Assembly: GCA_961205875.1 (NCBI GenBank)
Contig: OY540819.1
Coordinates: 7,380,501 to 7,444,500, forward strand
Source of the DNA: Sialis fuliginosa
Taxonomy: Eukaryota > Arthropoda > Insecta > Megaloptera > Sialidae
Reading direction: 5' to 3'
DNA: 64,000 nucleotides
Position numbers and translations under genes: made by a program. Shown one piece after another: positions 1-10,248 of the stretch. Every line of letters starts with the position of its first letter. Within the stretch, counting starts at the first letter, position 1. A model generated the notes under the pieces. The model was not told the origin of the DNA. It saw nothing but the letters and a program-made list of their open reading frames with translations, and did no database searches.

Positions 1-1128
1 TTACAAATATCGATTATCAACATTGGCAAGAAGATCGATGAGACCGGCCAATGTTACTCAAGAATTGTAAAAGTTGGCCGCATTTATTGCAGTTTTCATA
101 TCAAGAATCCAAAGCGGTAATTTAGATGTGTATCGTCGTTTCTGTTTATATAAAACATAAATGTCGAAGTTTCCAGAATGGTAATTTGTGCTATTAGCAA
201 ATGTAAGTTAGATGTAAATGTTATGCATTTTAATTATGACAATTTAATTTTGTATTTACATACTAATATGATAATTATAATTAGTACAAAATTAAATAAT
301 TATGTCTTTGACTATTTAACATACACGTAATTACTTAATGTGGTATTTTTTATTGAAGATTGACACCATTCGCATATCAAATAAATAATTATAGGTTAGA
401 ATTTTTGTACAAAAACAAGGATATTATTCAATTCTGTAATTATGGTAAATGTGTTCGTACAAAAGGAAAAAAAATGTATTTTTCAATACTTTTTACATTT
501 ATTCAGAGTTATAGGATTACAGAAAGTAAATAAATGCCAAAATTATTGTAAACTTAAAAAATATGTAGGACAAATTTCTTAATATCATCTAAAAGCAGAA
601 AGTAACGAATTCTAAATGTTTTTTAAGACTTGATTTACAACTTTGTTTACAAAGTTATTTAAAATTTAAAAAAATGTGACAATTTTTGCTTATTGTTAGT
701 GTTAAAAAAAATCACAACCCAATATACCTATTTATCTTATTATATATATTATATTTATCTTATATTTAATCTTTAAAATACATTCTTTAATCTATGGATA
801 TACAAACTTTTTTACTATGTATAATTACAAAACTTTGAATACTGCTCACTTGTACAAAATTTTGTATCATGTAAATTATTTGAGTACGATTTGACATTAC
901 ATTCAAAATTATCTCAATTAAAATCTTTTACATTTTACGTATAAACAGTAAAGTTTAGATTAACTTTGAAGTAATGTGATAATATTGATAAACTGCAGTA
1001 TTTAAATAAACATTTGAATCTAAAGTTGTGCTTTTAAACTAGTTTATATAGTTAAGGAAGAAGCAACTATAAATGTATTTAGATGATAATTTGTGTAATA
1101 TATAATAAGCACTACCTACTAATATATA
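1..1128. other. A+T-rich DNA, no feature
   Basis: No open frame, repeat or RNA gene can be supported. The sequence is A/T runs with scattered stops in all frames. Confidence 0.6.
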
Positions 1129-1600
1129 CAGGCTGTACAAAAAATCCCGGTACCCCGGAATAACTCTTTTTCTTTGCTTTGAACCAAAAAATATTCGAGG
1201 AAAAAGTTGCTTGATTTCGAGGATAGGATCGTTTGCACACCAAACCACACCTCAACCCCTTACGGGGGGTGGGGGTGAGTTAAAATTTTCAAATGGGAAC
1301 CCTTATTTTTTATTAGCTTATCAAGTTCTCCGATCGAAAGTAAATATCTTTTAACTTTTTTTTTGTTGGGGCTAATCCTTCGCCACTAATGAGCATGAAA
1401 CAGCAAAAATCAAAAATGTTCAAAAATCAACTTTCACTCCCCAGAATAACTATTTTTCTTTGCATTGAACCAAAAAATGTTCGGACAAAAGTTGCTTGGT
1501 TTCAGGGGGAGGTCGCTCTTGATCTCTCCAACGTCGCATCATCAAGAGAGATATTCTCTCCACTTCTGATAGTGCATTTATTTCAATAAGGTAATTGAAA
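1129..1600. mobile_element. Degenerate TA-target MITE with internal direct repeat
   Basis: The left end reads TA then CAGGCTGTACAAAAAATC, the style of nonautonomous mariner-like ends. Inside, a segment of about 70 bp at 1,153-1,222 recurs at 1,438-1,507; both contain AATAACT, TTTTTCTTTG, TTGAACCAAAAAAT and AAAGTTGCTTG. No matching right inverted end was found, so the right boundary is approximate and the class is inferred from the left end. The short frame inside is not a gene. Confidence 0.45.
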
Positions 1601-3230
1601 AACTATGCAAAATCACTCAAAAACTTCAACGAAAATGTCGATGAATAATATCAACAAGGCTGAAAATTCAGTGATACTAAAAACTCTCTGCTATTTCAAA
1701 TTCGGTAAAACTGGACACTTAATTTTATTTTGTCTAACAAGGCGTTTTAAGATTAGAAAATTCATTTGCGCAGAGATTCATTGATATTAGTTTATACACG
1801 GGCGAAGCCGCTGAGAAATTCTGATACATAAATATTCACAAATGTTAATTATTGGGTTCTTGTTTTAGTTGAATTTAAATGCAAACGTTAGTATTTTTAA
1901 TTACTGAAAACAATCGTTACAAACATAATTTAATTTGTTTGAAGCTAGTTTAATACGTAGTTATATGTATTTTCAGGGCCAACAATGTTGTTAAGGATTT
2001 ATTTAAATGAACGTATTTTAAATAATGCAATCGCTTTGAAATTCGTGAATGGAATGAAAAAGATAAAAAAAGCCGTTGTCCGAGTGGGTTATTTACTTCG
2101 TTTTATTTTTGTTCGATAATGGTTATTTAAATTATACCTCTGTTATTTTAAACTTATTCAAATTTAATTTATAGTTGGTACAATTGAAACGCTAGTACAT
2201 ATACCATGTAGATAAAATAATTAATAAATAACTGTAGATACAGTTTTCAATTACGTAAATATGATTCATTTGGTTTCAACAGCCATACGAATTTACTTGT
2301 ACTTATTATAATTCATAATTACATATTATTTAGATTATTAAGTTATTCGAAGATTCAAAGAGGTTCAAAGAAGAAACATTAAAACGATTTAAATATTTTT
2401 ATTCGAATCAATTTTTCAATATTAATTTTTTTTAAACTATACTAATAAAGTTTGCTGATTTTAAAATTTATCTGTAATAAAAATATACTTTCTGAACTAA
2501 ATATTTTATTCAAATTTTTTTATTTTTTTATAGAAAATAACAATTTCTTTTATTCAATTAACTAACCTAAACTAATTCTGCGTTTAATGCTTCAGAACAG
2601 TGAAATCCCATCAAAATCTGTTCAATAGTTATTGTTTCAAGTCGAAGCAAATAGATAAAAAATTTAAAAACTATTAAAATGGATTATATTACTAGTAAAC
2701 AACGTGAAAAAAAATTAAACTGTATAGACAGAATCTACAGATTGATAATCAAAAAGGTTTAGGTACATTATAATATATAAAAAAATATATTTGAGAATTT
2801 CATATAATTAGTATCAACTTATCGTAATACGATAATTATATCATTTACATAAATATTCCGGACATAATCTGCGTGGGCGGAACCGGATGTGACAAACCCT
2901 TACCCCCGCTTAAACTCTAACAGTAATAAGGATTTGCACACTACATTTACCCTCCTATATCTAATTTACTTTAGTGCACATTTAAAGTCTGCAAAATCGG
3001 CATTGTAATTATTTTGATATTTAATAAAACGTTAAAGTAAGACGACAAATGTTACAAGTATATATCATATTTTGATATTAAACAGTTTAGATGAAAATCG
3101 AATTTTATATTAACTCATTTAATATTATATTATATATTGTTTGATATAATATAACTTGATTACATTCTTTTAAGTTTTTTGTAAAATGTCTTATTATATT
3201 TTAAAAAAGTGATCAAAAGAAGTACATATA
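1601..3230. other. Intergenic A+T-rich DNA
   Basis: No gene seen. The only recognisable piece is a short degenerate repeat end near 1,797. A less A+T-rich patch at about 2,860-2,940 has no identifiable structure. Confidence 0.5.
1797..1825. repeat. Short repeat remnant, copy 1
   Basis: ACACGGGCGAAGCCGCTGAG resembles the hairpin module near Helitron 3' ends (ACGGGCGAAGCCG). A diverged partner lies at 4,993-5,022, and both continue into GAAAATTC-like sequence. Only the end is left. Confidence 0.35.
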
Positions 3231-4177
3231 GGGGAGAGGTGCTGCAGTTGAAACACGGCGTCAATTGAAACGTTTTAAAAATAATATCTACTAGTGGTCA
3301 TAAATAAAAGCTTTATATCATCTGAGTTAGCTAATGTGTTACTGCTTTAGCGACCGAGTCGGCGCTACTATTCTGTCAAATGAGTTTTGAAAATTTAAGA
3401 ATTAGGTGAGAATTAGTGTTTTTTCAGTTGAAGTTTTATTTTTAAATACGAATATATTTTTGGATTACACAGTCAAAAATCATTTCTCGTTAATAATATT
3501 TGGTTAGTAGATTGATATAGAAGCAGAAATGTATAGAGCTATGTGTTTTTAATCAATTTACAATTATTTAAATTTGGTGTACATTGTGTTACATTTTTCG
3601 AACTAGACTGCAATTGAAACTATTTAGAATGCATCGGTTGAAATATGTTTCATCCGACACCCGCAGAGCCGTAACTAGAGGCTCGGGGGCCCCGTGGCAA
3701 CAAGTGACCGAGGGGCCCCCAGTATATACAAAATACCTTTTTTTTCGTTGAATTTTATACTTTTTTGATTTTGCAAAAGTTGCAAAGTGAATAATATTAT
3801 CTCAAAAGAATTACCCCACTTGTTTTTAAGATTTTAAGGGGAATTTAATTTTTTTGTATTGATTTTATGTCAAATAATAATTATAATTTATCATTAATAA
3901 AAATTATTTCATTTAATTTGTTCCTTATTTTCCTTTTTTATTGAAAAAAAATATATGTTTCAATTGACGCTTTCTCGGCGTCATTTGAAACACTCTCCTT
4001 GACTCTACTTTAGATCAATTTCTACATACACTGGTTAATATTTTGAGAAATTTTGTTTGGTGATTAGAAGTTTAATAGAAAGACTATATTGTGTCCAAAT
4101 TTGAAATAATTACTAATTAAAATAACAAAGATATCATCGAAAACCCAAAAACTGTTTCAATTGCAGCACCTATCCCC
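3231..4177. mobile_element. TA-target DNA transposon with subterminal TTGAAAC motifs
   Basis: Inverted ends: left GGGGAGAGGTGCTGCAGTTG, right (reverse complement) GGGGATAGGTGCTGCAATTG, each flanked by TA. A CAATTGAAAC-like motif recurs about eight times, mostly near the ends (near 3,247, 3,263, 3,426, 3,610, 3,635, 3,957, 3,981, 4,153) and in both orientations, as expected for transposase-binding sites. There is no transposase frame, so it is nonautonomous. It shares its architecture with 25,177-25,938 and perhaps 54,387-56,309. A GC-rich piece at about 3,657-3,725 looks inserted. The TA target fits Tc1/mariner-type elements; the exact family is not established. Confidence 0.75.
3657..3725. 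repeat. GC-rich insertion fragment
   Basis: CAGAGCCGTAACTAGAGGC followed by GGGGGCCCC and GGGGCCCCC stands out in an A+T-rich element. It resembles one end of a hAT-type MITE (start CAGAG), but no opposite end or target duplication was found, so it is called a fragment. Confidence 0.35.
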
Positions 4178-4183
4178 TACACG

Positions 4184-4675
4184 ACAAAGAAGATATATTT
4201 CTTCATAATAAGTTTATGACAGATTTCATAAACAATAGTTATCTACAGTATCATTTTCACTATTTGACCAATCAAAGTCATTGATGAACGATCAGTTAGA
4301 AGTAAATTATAGGTAACTATCGTTTGTAAACCCTAACATAAACCTCCTTAAATGTATATAATATTTATTTAAATATATTAATTTGTTTATTTGTATGTAC
4401 GTAATCTTATAATTTCAAAATAACTAGCCCGATGAAAATTATTAGACCCTCAGGAGTAACCTTAGCTATGTATAATACAATCACACTTTCACACATAGTG
4501 ATCGAGCAGTGAAGAAATATGCTACACAATCCATAAAAAAATTATTTATGACGCCAAGTCTAGTTAAATATATATTTTTACGGTAAAAGCTACTTAAAAG
4601 TGATTTTTAGATTTAAATACCTAGTACATTTATCACGGATTATTTTAATATGGAAAACATTAATGTAAGTACGTA
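4184..4675. other. No feature seen
   Basis: A+T-rich spacer between two transposons; no frame, repeat or motif worth naming. Confidence 0.5.
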
Positions 4676-4683
4676 ATATAGAG

Positions 4684-4883
4684 CAGCGATTCTTAAACTA
4701 GGGTTCGCGGACCCCCAGGGGTCCGTGAAACATATTTGGCATAAATTAAAGTACTTTTACATTTCTATTTACCAATGATTAATTAGTATTTAACGACCTT
4801 CTTTGTTTTTCTGTCAGGAGGGGTCCCTGAAAAATAACTGTTCAAAAGAGGGTCCCTTGACCTTATAAGTTTAAGAACCGCTG
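4684..4883. mobile_element. hAT-superfamily MITE, 200 bp
   Basis: Imperfect terminal inverted repeats start CAGCGATTCTTAAACTAG and end TTTAAGAACCGCTG. They are flanked by a perfect 8-bp target duplication, ATATAGAG, at 4,676-4,683 and 4,884-4,891. The CAGNG start and 8-bp duplication are diagnostic of hAT. The GC-rich subterminal GGACCCC / GGGTCCC blocks also pair. There is no coding capacity. Confidence 0.9.
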
Positions 4884-4891
4884 ATATAGAG

Positions 4892-6037
4892 GATTTCAGA
4901 GATACAAAGCAAGTAAAAAAATTATTCCTTGTATGTTCAAGAGGAAAGAAGGAGCATAAAATATCATTGTGTACATTCACCGATTTTGAAATATACGCGG
5001 GTGAAACCGCGAGAAAATTCCAGTTTAATAATAATCAAGATTAAGTCAACAAAGCATATATTACATAAACTAAAACCTGAACCCAAATATTTCAAGCTTT
5101 ATTAGATCTTAACTTTACATAAATACTTGCTCTATGTAAAGAACAAACACAAATTAATATAAAAACCTCATTTTAAAAGTAATTAAGTGTACCTTCTTTA
5201 AAATGCACGATTTACACTCAAACGCTAACACACATACACACACAGATATTCCTTTTAGCACAGTATGCATTATTTTAATATATTACTTAAATATAGTCAA
5301 GTTGAAGATTTTTTGTTTTGCCTCACAAGCCACAAACCATTACATTGAACGTTTTCTTGGCATAGTCGGAATTTGGACCATACTATAATGTATTTTGTTT
5401 TTTAAACATACTTGCAATGCAAATTATTTCACAAATCTAGGTTAATTTGATAGTTGTAGGTTTGTAAATTATAGACAATAATTTTTTTTTATATTAAATG
5501 CATGTTATATTACTGATTATTGTTCTATTTCAAGTAATAAACAGGTTAACTTTTTTAAAGATGCGAATCGGGTAACATTACGTACATGCGCATTGAAAGA
5601 AATATTTATATTAAAAACAATAAATATTTTTCTGTGTTGAAAATTTTAAATATGTATTCAATCGATTCATAAAAATAATATTTGAATTGTTAAAGTTTTT
5701 ACTAAAAAATATCTCTAAACATGGCAAAATTAGCTAGGTTTCTTAAATATATGTATGAAAGATAAGAAATTGATTATTCGGAGAAGTGTATAATAGTTTT
5801 ATAAAACACTCTATATTCTATTTTAGTTATTATATATTTTTTGAGTTTATATAATGTAGTACATAGCATGTATGTTATATTAATTCTCCAGACTCCAAAT
5901 CGACAAACAAAAAGTTCAGAAATGGAACAGCTGAGAAAACAAATATGTACTTATTTGGCAGAATAATCAGTTTTGTTACATGTAATATCTGCAATGACTT
6001 CAAAATGGAATGGATAGTTTCTCTATTTGGTAAAATA
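4892..6037. other. Intergenic DNA with short (CA) run
   Basis: Contains the repeat remnant at about 4,993-5,022 (partner of 1,797) and a short CA-rich microsatellite near 5,228-5,247. The short frames are not gene-like. Confidence 0.5.
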
Positions 6038-6585
6038 CAGGGTGTCCAAAATAAGCGTGTAAAGCATGGGGACTTCCTAAACGGTAAGAGATACAGATTC
6101 GTTTTTTTTTTCTCTTCACAAATTTGTTGTCGGCAGGCTTGGTCCTACAGATTCGGTTAAATGAGATTAATTATTTGTAAGGAAGGGGTGAGTATTACTA
6201 CATCAAAAAATATTAATAATTCTATGTGGTTTAAGCGGTATACCAAAAAATCTGAAAATTTGAAAATTCTTTAAAATACTATAACTTTTTTGTTAATGTA
6301 GATAGGTACATTTTGTTTGTGGTTTCTTAAAGCACTTTTTGTGGAGAATTGATTGGCGTATTTAAAATTTGTATATCACTTTTAGTTTCCGAGTTACAAG
6401 CCCTAATTTTAGTTTTTCTTATGGGCCACTTAGTTGGCTATAGCATATTTGAATGTTTTTTTTTACTCTACTTTACAACGATATGTCATTTGTCATATTT
6501 ATTTTCGAAAACAATTCGAAGTACTAAATACTAGTGATATAAAATATTTTATAACAAACATTTCACGCTTATCTTGGACACCCTA
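6038..6585. mobile_element. TA-target mariner-like MITE
   Basis: The left end after TA is CAGGGTGTCCAAAATAAGCG. The right end (reverse complement) is TTAGGGTGTCCAAGATAAGC, so the inverted repeats match over roughly 25 bp. The right flank has lost a clean TA. The CAGGGTGTCC start is common in mariner-type nonautonomous elements. The short frames within are not genes. Confidence 0.7.
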
Positions 6586-6861
6586 AATATTAATATCAAA
6601 TATTATACAACTAAATTTTCTGATAAATTAGAGACATATTATTTGGAAACAAACGAATGAAAAACTAAAAAATAAACCTATATAAAAATAGTTTATAAAT
6701 AAAAATAGTACAATGCCAAAGTTCACTTAATATTTTTTGCGGAATAAAAATTATATTTAAACTCAAATTCAAAATATCGAAATTATTATTGATCACACCA
6801 AAACCTAAAAAAATATTTCAATAACATTCATTTTCCGAAATCCTATTATAAAAAATTTGAA

Positions 6862-7146
6862 TTACAAACAAGCAAAATCAGTGTAAATTCTAATGAGTTT
6901 TTTTTTGACGGAAGCGCAAATTAAATTTCCCATCAAAGGCTGTGATTTTCCGAACTTGTAGTTGAAGTTTCCCGAAGAGAACTTTATCCAGATTGTGTCA
7001 CTGCGACCAGACGTACCACAGAACTGGGGCTGGTCGGGACAATTTGAGGATACGCAAGTGACTGATGCTTTGTAATGTACAAGAATGTCTGCTATGTTGT
7101 CATTTAACTTTGTTGTTTCGTGTAGAATATGCTTCATTATAAACAT
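6862..7146 (-). CDS. Unrecognised 94-codon frame, possible exon
   Basis: I do not recognise this protein. It is reported because the middle (about 6,940-7,090) is clearly less A+T-rich than its surroundings. On the minus strand it gives a hydrophilic peptide with cysteines in a CVSSNCPDQPQFCG cluster (about residues 30-44), then SDTIWIKF and a Lys-rich end. The frame stays open upstream of the first ATG, so that ATG need not be a true start. No convincing splice site bounds it. It could be an exon, a decayed transposon gene or chance. Function: unknown. Confidence 0.22.
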   Translation of the reverse strand: MFIMKHILHETTKLNDNIADILVHYKASVTCVSSNCPDQPQFCGTSGRSDTIWIKFSSGNFNYKFGKSQPLMGNLICASVKKKLIRIYTDFACL

Positions 7147-7955
7147 TGAAACATTGAGAATGTTATTAGCTAGGTATATTATATTGTTGATATATTAGAT
7201 GTCACGGAAATATATACAAAAACAAGTTTATATTTGACTACTGTTTTGAGTATTTTTAGCCGTTTTATTTTAATTAATTTAGCCAAATATTATATTTAAT
7301 AAACCTAGTATTTATTGACTTAAATTTAAAAAAATTCGGCCAAGACATACACGGGTGTATAATGTACGTACAGCATGGACTGTTTGGAGCCACTTATAAG
7401 CATATTTTTTAGTTATAAAACTAATTGGGATCTACCTTTTAACACCCCACAATCCACATGCCTAAATACGAGTATGAAAATAAAAATAAAATAAAATTAT
7501 GATGCCGCTCCCTATTTTCCATTTGAAATGATATTGGTGACTTTAGTATTTGTTGGTAGTTCCACCACAGTCCCGTTAGTTAGAGGGGGGAGGAAACTAA
7601 ATTACTGCTTATAAAAATAAGGTTAAATTCTACTGATTGAGATCATTTTCATATCCCACACGCCTTAGTATACATTTTTTTATTTGCTTTAAAGCCCCCT
7701 GCAGGCACCATTTTTGAAATAGAAAAAAATAAGAGAAAGAGCCAAATTTCACTGGTTTGGTTTTACATTTTTGCCTAGATTTAGCTTTACTAGACGGCAT
7801 AATTTTACATAGTTTCTAGCTTATTAGTTTACGAAATATTTCGCGTTGACTGAAAGGGGCACACGGACAGAAGACAAACCTTGGGTTGCATTAAGCAAAA
7901 TTAACCACAATTAGTTAATCAGTTGTTTTGAAACCATCATTAATATCAATACTTA
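7147..7955. other. Intergenic DNA, probable old repeat pieces
   Basis: No gene. The 7,490-7,860 part has mixed composition with a G-run (AGAGGGGGGAGG near 7,582) of the kind seen in decayed elements here, but no ends could be paired. Confidence 0.4.
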
Positions 7956-7963
7956 TCTTAATC

Positions 7964-8124
7964 CAGTGGCGTAGTAAGAAAAAATTTCGGGGGCGGTATA
8001 ATACATATGAGTTAAATTTTTTGAAGGTGAAGTTTTCTCAAAACATACGTTTTTTTAGAACACTGAATATTTCGGGGGGGAGGGGGGGGCGTCCCCAAAC
8101 CTCCCCCCCTTTACTACGCCACTG
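7964..8124. mobile_element. hAT MITE, 161 bp
   Basis: Terminal inverted repeats CAGTGGCGTAGTAA and TTTACTACGCCACTG, with subterminal G-rich and C-rich tracts. The flanks are an 8-bp duplication with one mismatch, TCTTAATC / TATTAATC. The CAGTG start plus 8-bp duplication fits hAT. It is noncoding; the frame running through it is an artefact of the G tracts. Confidence 0.88.
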
Positions 8125-8132
8125 TATTAATC

Positions 8133-8621
8133 TCAATTTGTAAATGAACAATTCACTAAATATGATATTTTTCTACCTTATAAAATTTATCATAATCATT
8201 ATTGTTTTTTAGAATACTAAATTAATACTGATACATAAATCTGTACAATGTTATTATAGAATCCATTTTGATAGATTTTAGAATTCATTTGTCTCTTTGT
8301 TTATACCAAAATGATACTAAATTTACAAGACCGATTTTGATAGGATTTTTACTGTCATTAGTTTCAACTATGATATGATAATTGAATTAGGACATGTCTG
8401 TATTGACGCAATTTTCTTACAAAAATATAATATGTAGAAATGAAAGGATTAATTAATCAAGACAACAATTTATAAATATTAAATAATATTGTCAGGTACT
8501 TATTTAAAGAAAATACAATTGATATTTTAAAATAAAATTGAAAAGAATAATTAATTAAGCTAACATTTTTTATTTCAATATAAATTTTTTCTACTTTCAG
8601 AAATAATAGCATTGTTCTCTT
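8133..8621. other. No feature seen
   Basis: A+T-rich spacer; no supported feature. Confidence 0.5.
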
Positions 8622-8849
8622 CTATCCTTTAATACATTATAAAGCTAAACTAACGCTATCTGCAGGGTATTAAATATGAAAGACAGCTCACAGATAGTAC
8701 TAATCAATGGTACGTTTTATATGAATGCCATACAAATACATTTATTACCATTGGTCTAAAATTCCAACGCTATTCATAACGATTTGACACTTCGCAGATA
8801 GGGTTAGCTTAGCTTTTGTTCTAGAGCAAATTCTTTATAATACCCGACA
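8622..8849. mobile_element. TIR MITE of the GGTATTATAAAG family, subfamily 1
   Basis: The right end reads (reverse complement) TGTCGGGTATTATAAAG; the left end is degenerate (TTTAATACATTATAAAG). Inside each end, inverted copies of CTAACGCTATCTGC.GGGTATTAAAT-like sequence pair. The same inner sequence occurs in 61,882-62,203, and the same terminal motif in 37,824 and 40,242. No transposase. The left boundary is approximate. Confidence 0.6.
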
Positions 8850-8857
8850 TGAATCTT

Positions 8858-8904
8858 TCTGACGACCCACCAGAGGGTCACAGCACACAGTTTGAAAAAC
8901 GCTG
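8858..8904 (-). mobile_element. hAT MITE end fragment
   Basis: Read on the minus strand it starts CAGCGTTTTTCAAACTGTG followed by a GGGTC block, a typical hAT MITE end (CAGCG...CAAACTGTG). The opposite end is missing, so this is a truncated copy. Confidence 0.5.
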
Positions 8905-9574
8905 GGCCAAAACAATACGATAATAAATGTCACATGCGCTACCGGCATAAACCATTAAAGTGGTATAGGCATAAAGGTTTCATCATTACTGTAGTGATAA
9001 TAATGATTAAATTGAAATATCTAATAAATATAATCAATTAGTTCATTATCCGTTGTACGATTCGATGTCTACTTTGACCGCCCGTTTTATCGATTTTACA
9101 ATACGCCAGTTCGTGCTGCATACAACGATATACGTTATACATACAATACAAATTAATGTTTTAAGGAATATTAGTTCCATTTTTTCGACACGCTGTTCAT
9201 GGGTTCTCTCTGTATGTGTGTGTGTGTGTGTTCATGTTTGTGGCTGCCTAATTATTTATTTGCATATTGATTTATGCAAATAATTTTATTATATCTAACA
9301 AAATATGGTAAGTGCAAATTCCGATTCAGAAATACGTATAATGAACTGATTTGTGGGTGATGTTATAATTAATATGGACGAGTTTTGTATATGATTATTA
9401 TACAAAATAAATAAAAGTTTGATTTTAAACTTGAATAAAATATTCATGTTACTTTATTTCTTTATCAAAAATATGTTAATATTTCTTGTTTATAAATTAT
9501 GTTATGTATTGAAATTTCAAATCACTTCAACGAAAACTTTTAACCCTTAAGTAAACTATTCTACAGTTTCGTCT
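8905..9574. other. Intergenic DNA with (GT)n run
   Basis: Contains a short GT microsatellite at about 9,215-9,231. The 76-codon frame covering it is driven by the repeat and is not gene-like. Confidence 0.5.
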
Positions 9575-9582
9575 GTTATTAT

Positions 9583-10240
9583 TAGAGATTGGAAAAATAG
9601 TTTTTCAACTATTGCGAAAAATGCAACTATTGTAATTTTTATTACATATCTCCATTAATTTCAGAAAACTGGTTTGATTTAAACTGTTTGCCTTTTTTTT
9701 ATCCAGCGTTAAAAATTTTGTATTGATAAAAAGTCTTAAAGACAAAGTTTGAAATAATTCTAATTATTAATATTGATTTAAAAAAAATAAATATACATGT
9801 TTATATTGTTTATAGATAATAAACATAATATATATTTTCTTGTGATTTCCTAATACATTTGAGTTTTATTCATACAATTCTTTGTAGATTTTTTTAGTTT
9901 GATATATTTTTAGAAATACATTTTGTCTATTATACAGATATTTTTTAATAGATATTATGTTGTGTTTTTACATATTTATTTGTTTAATTTTTTTTTTAGC
10001 TTCTAAAATCTATCTAGAATCGACCATAACATATTTTCTTCGAAAATTTCGGATTTGACACTTCTTACTAATACGTTGGTTTTCTAATTTATTGATTAAA
10101 TCGTAAAAAAAATTATTATTGTAAAAAAAATTGTAACTATTTTGATTAAAAAAAACTATTTGCTAACTATTTTACAGAAAAAAAAATCAACTATATAGTA
10201 ACTATTTCATTTAAAATAACAACTATTTTTCCAATTTCTA
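9583..10240. mobile_element. hAT element with subterminal AACTAT repeats
   Basis: Terminal inverted repeats TAGAGATTGGAAAAATAG / TAGAAATTGGAAAAATAG, flanked by a perfect 8-bp duplication, GTTATTAT, at 9,575-9,582 and 10,241-10,248. The TAGAG start fits the YARNG rule for hAT ends. AACTAT/ATAGTT hexamers recur at least eight times, packed near both ends, which is the usual layout of hAT transposase-binding sites. It is noncoding and 658 bp long. Confidence 0.9.
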
Positions 10241-10248
10241 GTTATTAT

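Noticed and set aside
7928-8143. 71-codon frame over the hAT MITE
   Set aside because: Runs through inverted repeats and G/C tracts of a 161-bp MITE.
9053-9283. 76-codon frame ending CVCVCVHVCG
   Set aside because: Produced by a GT microsatellite.
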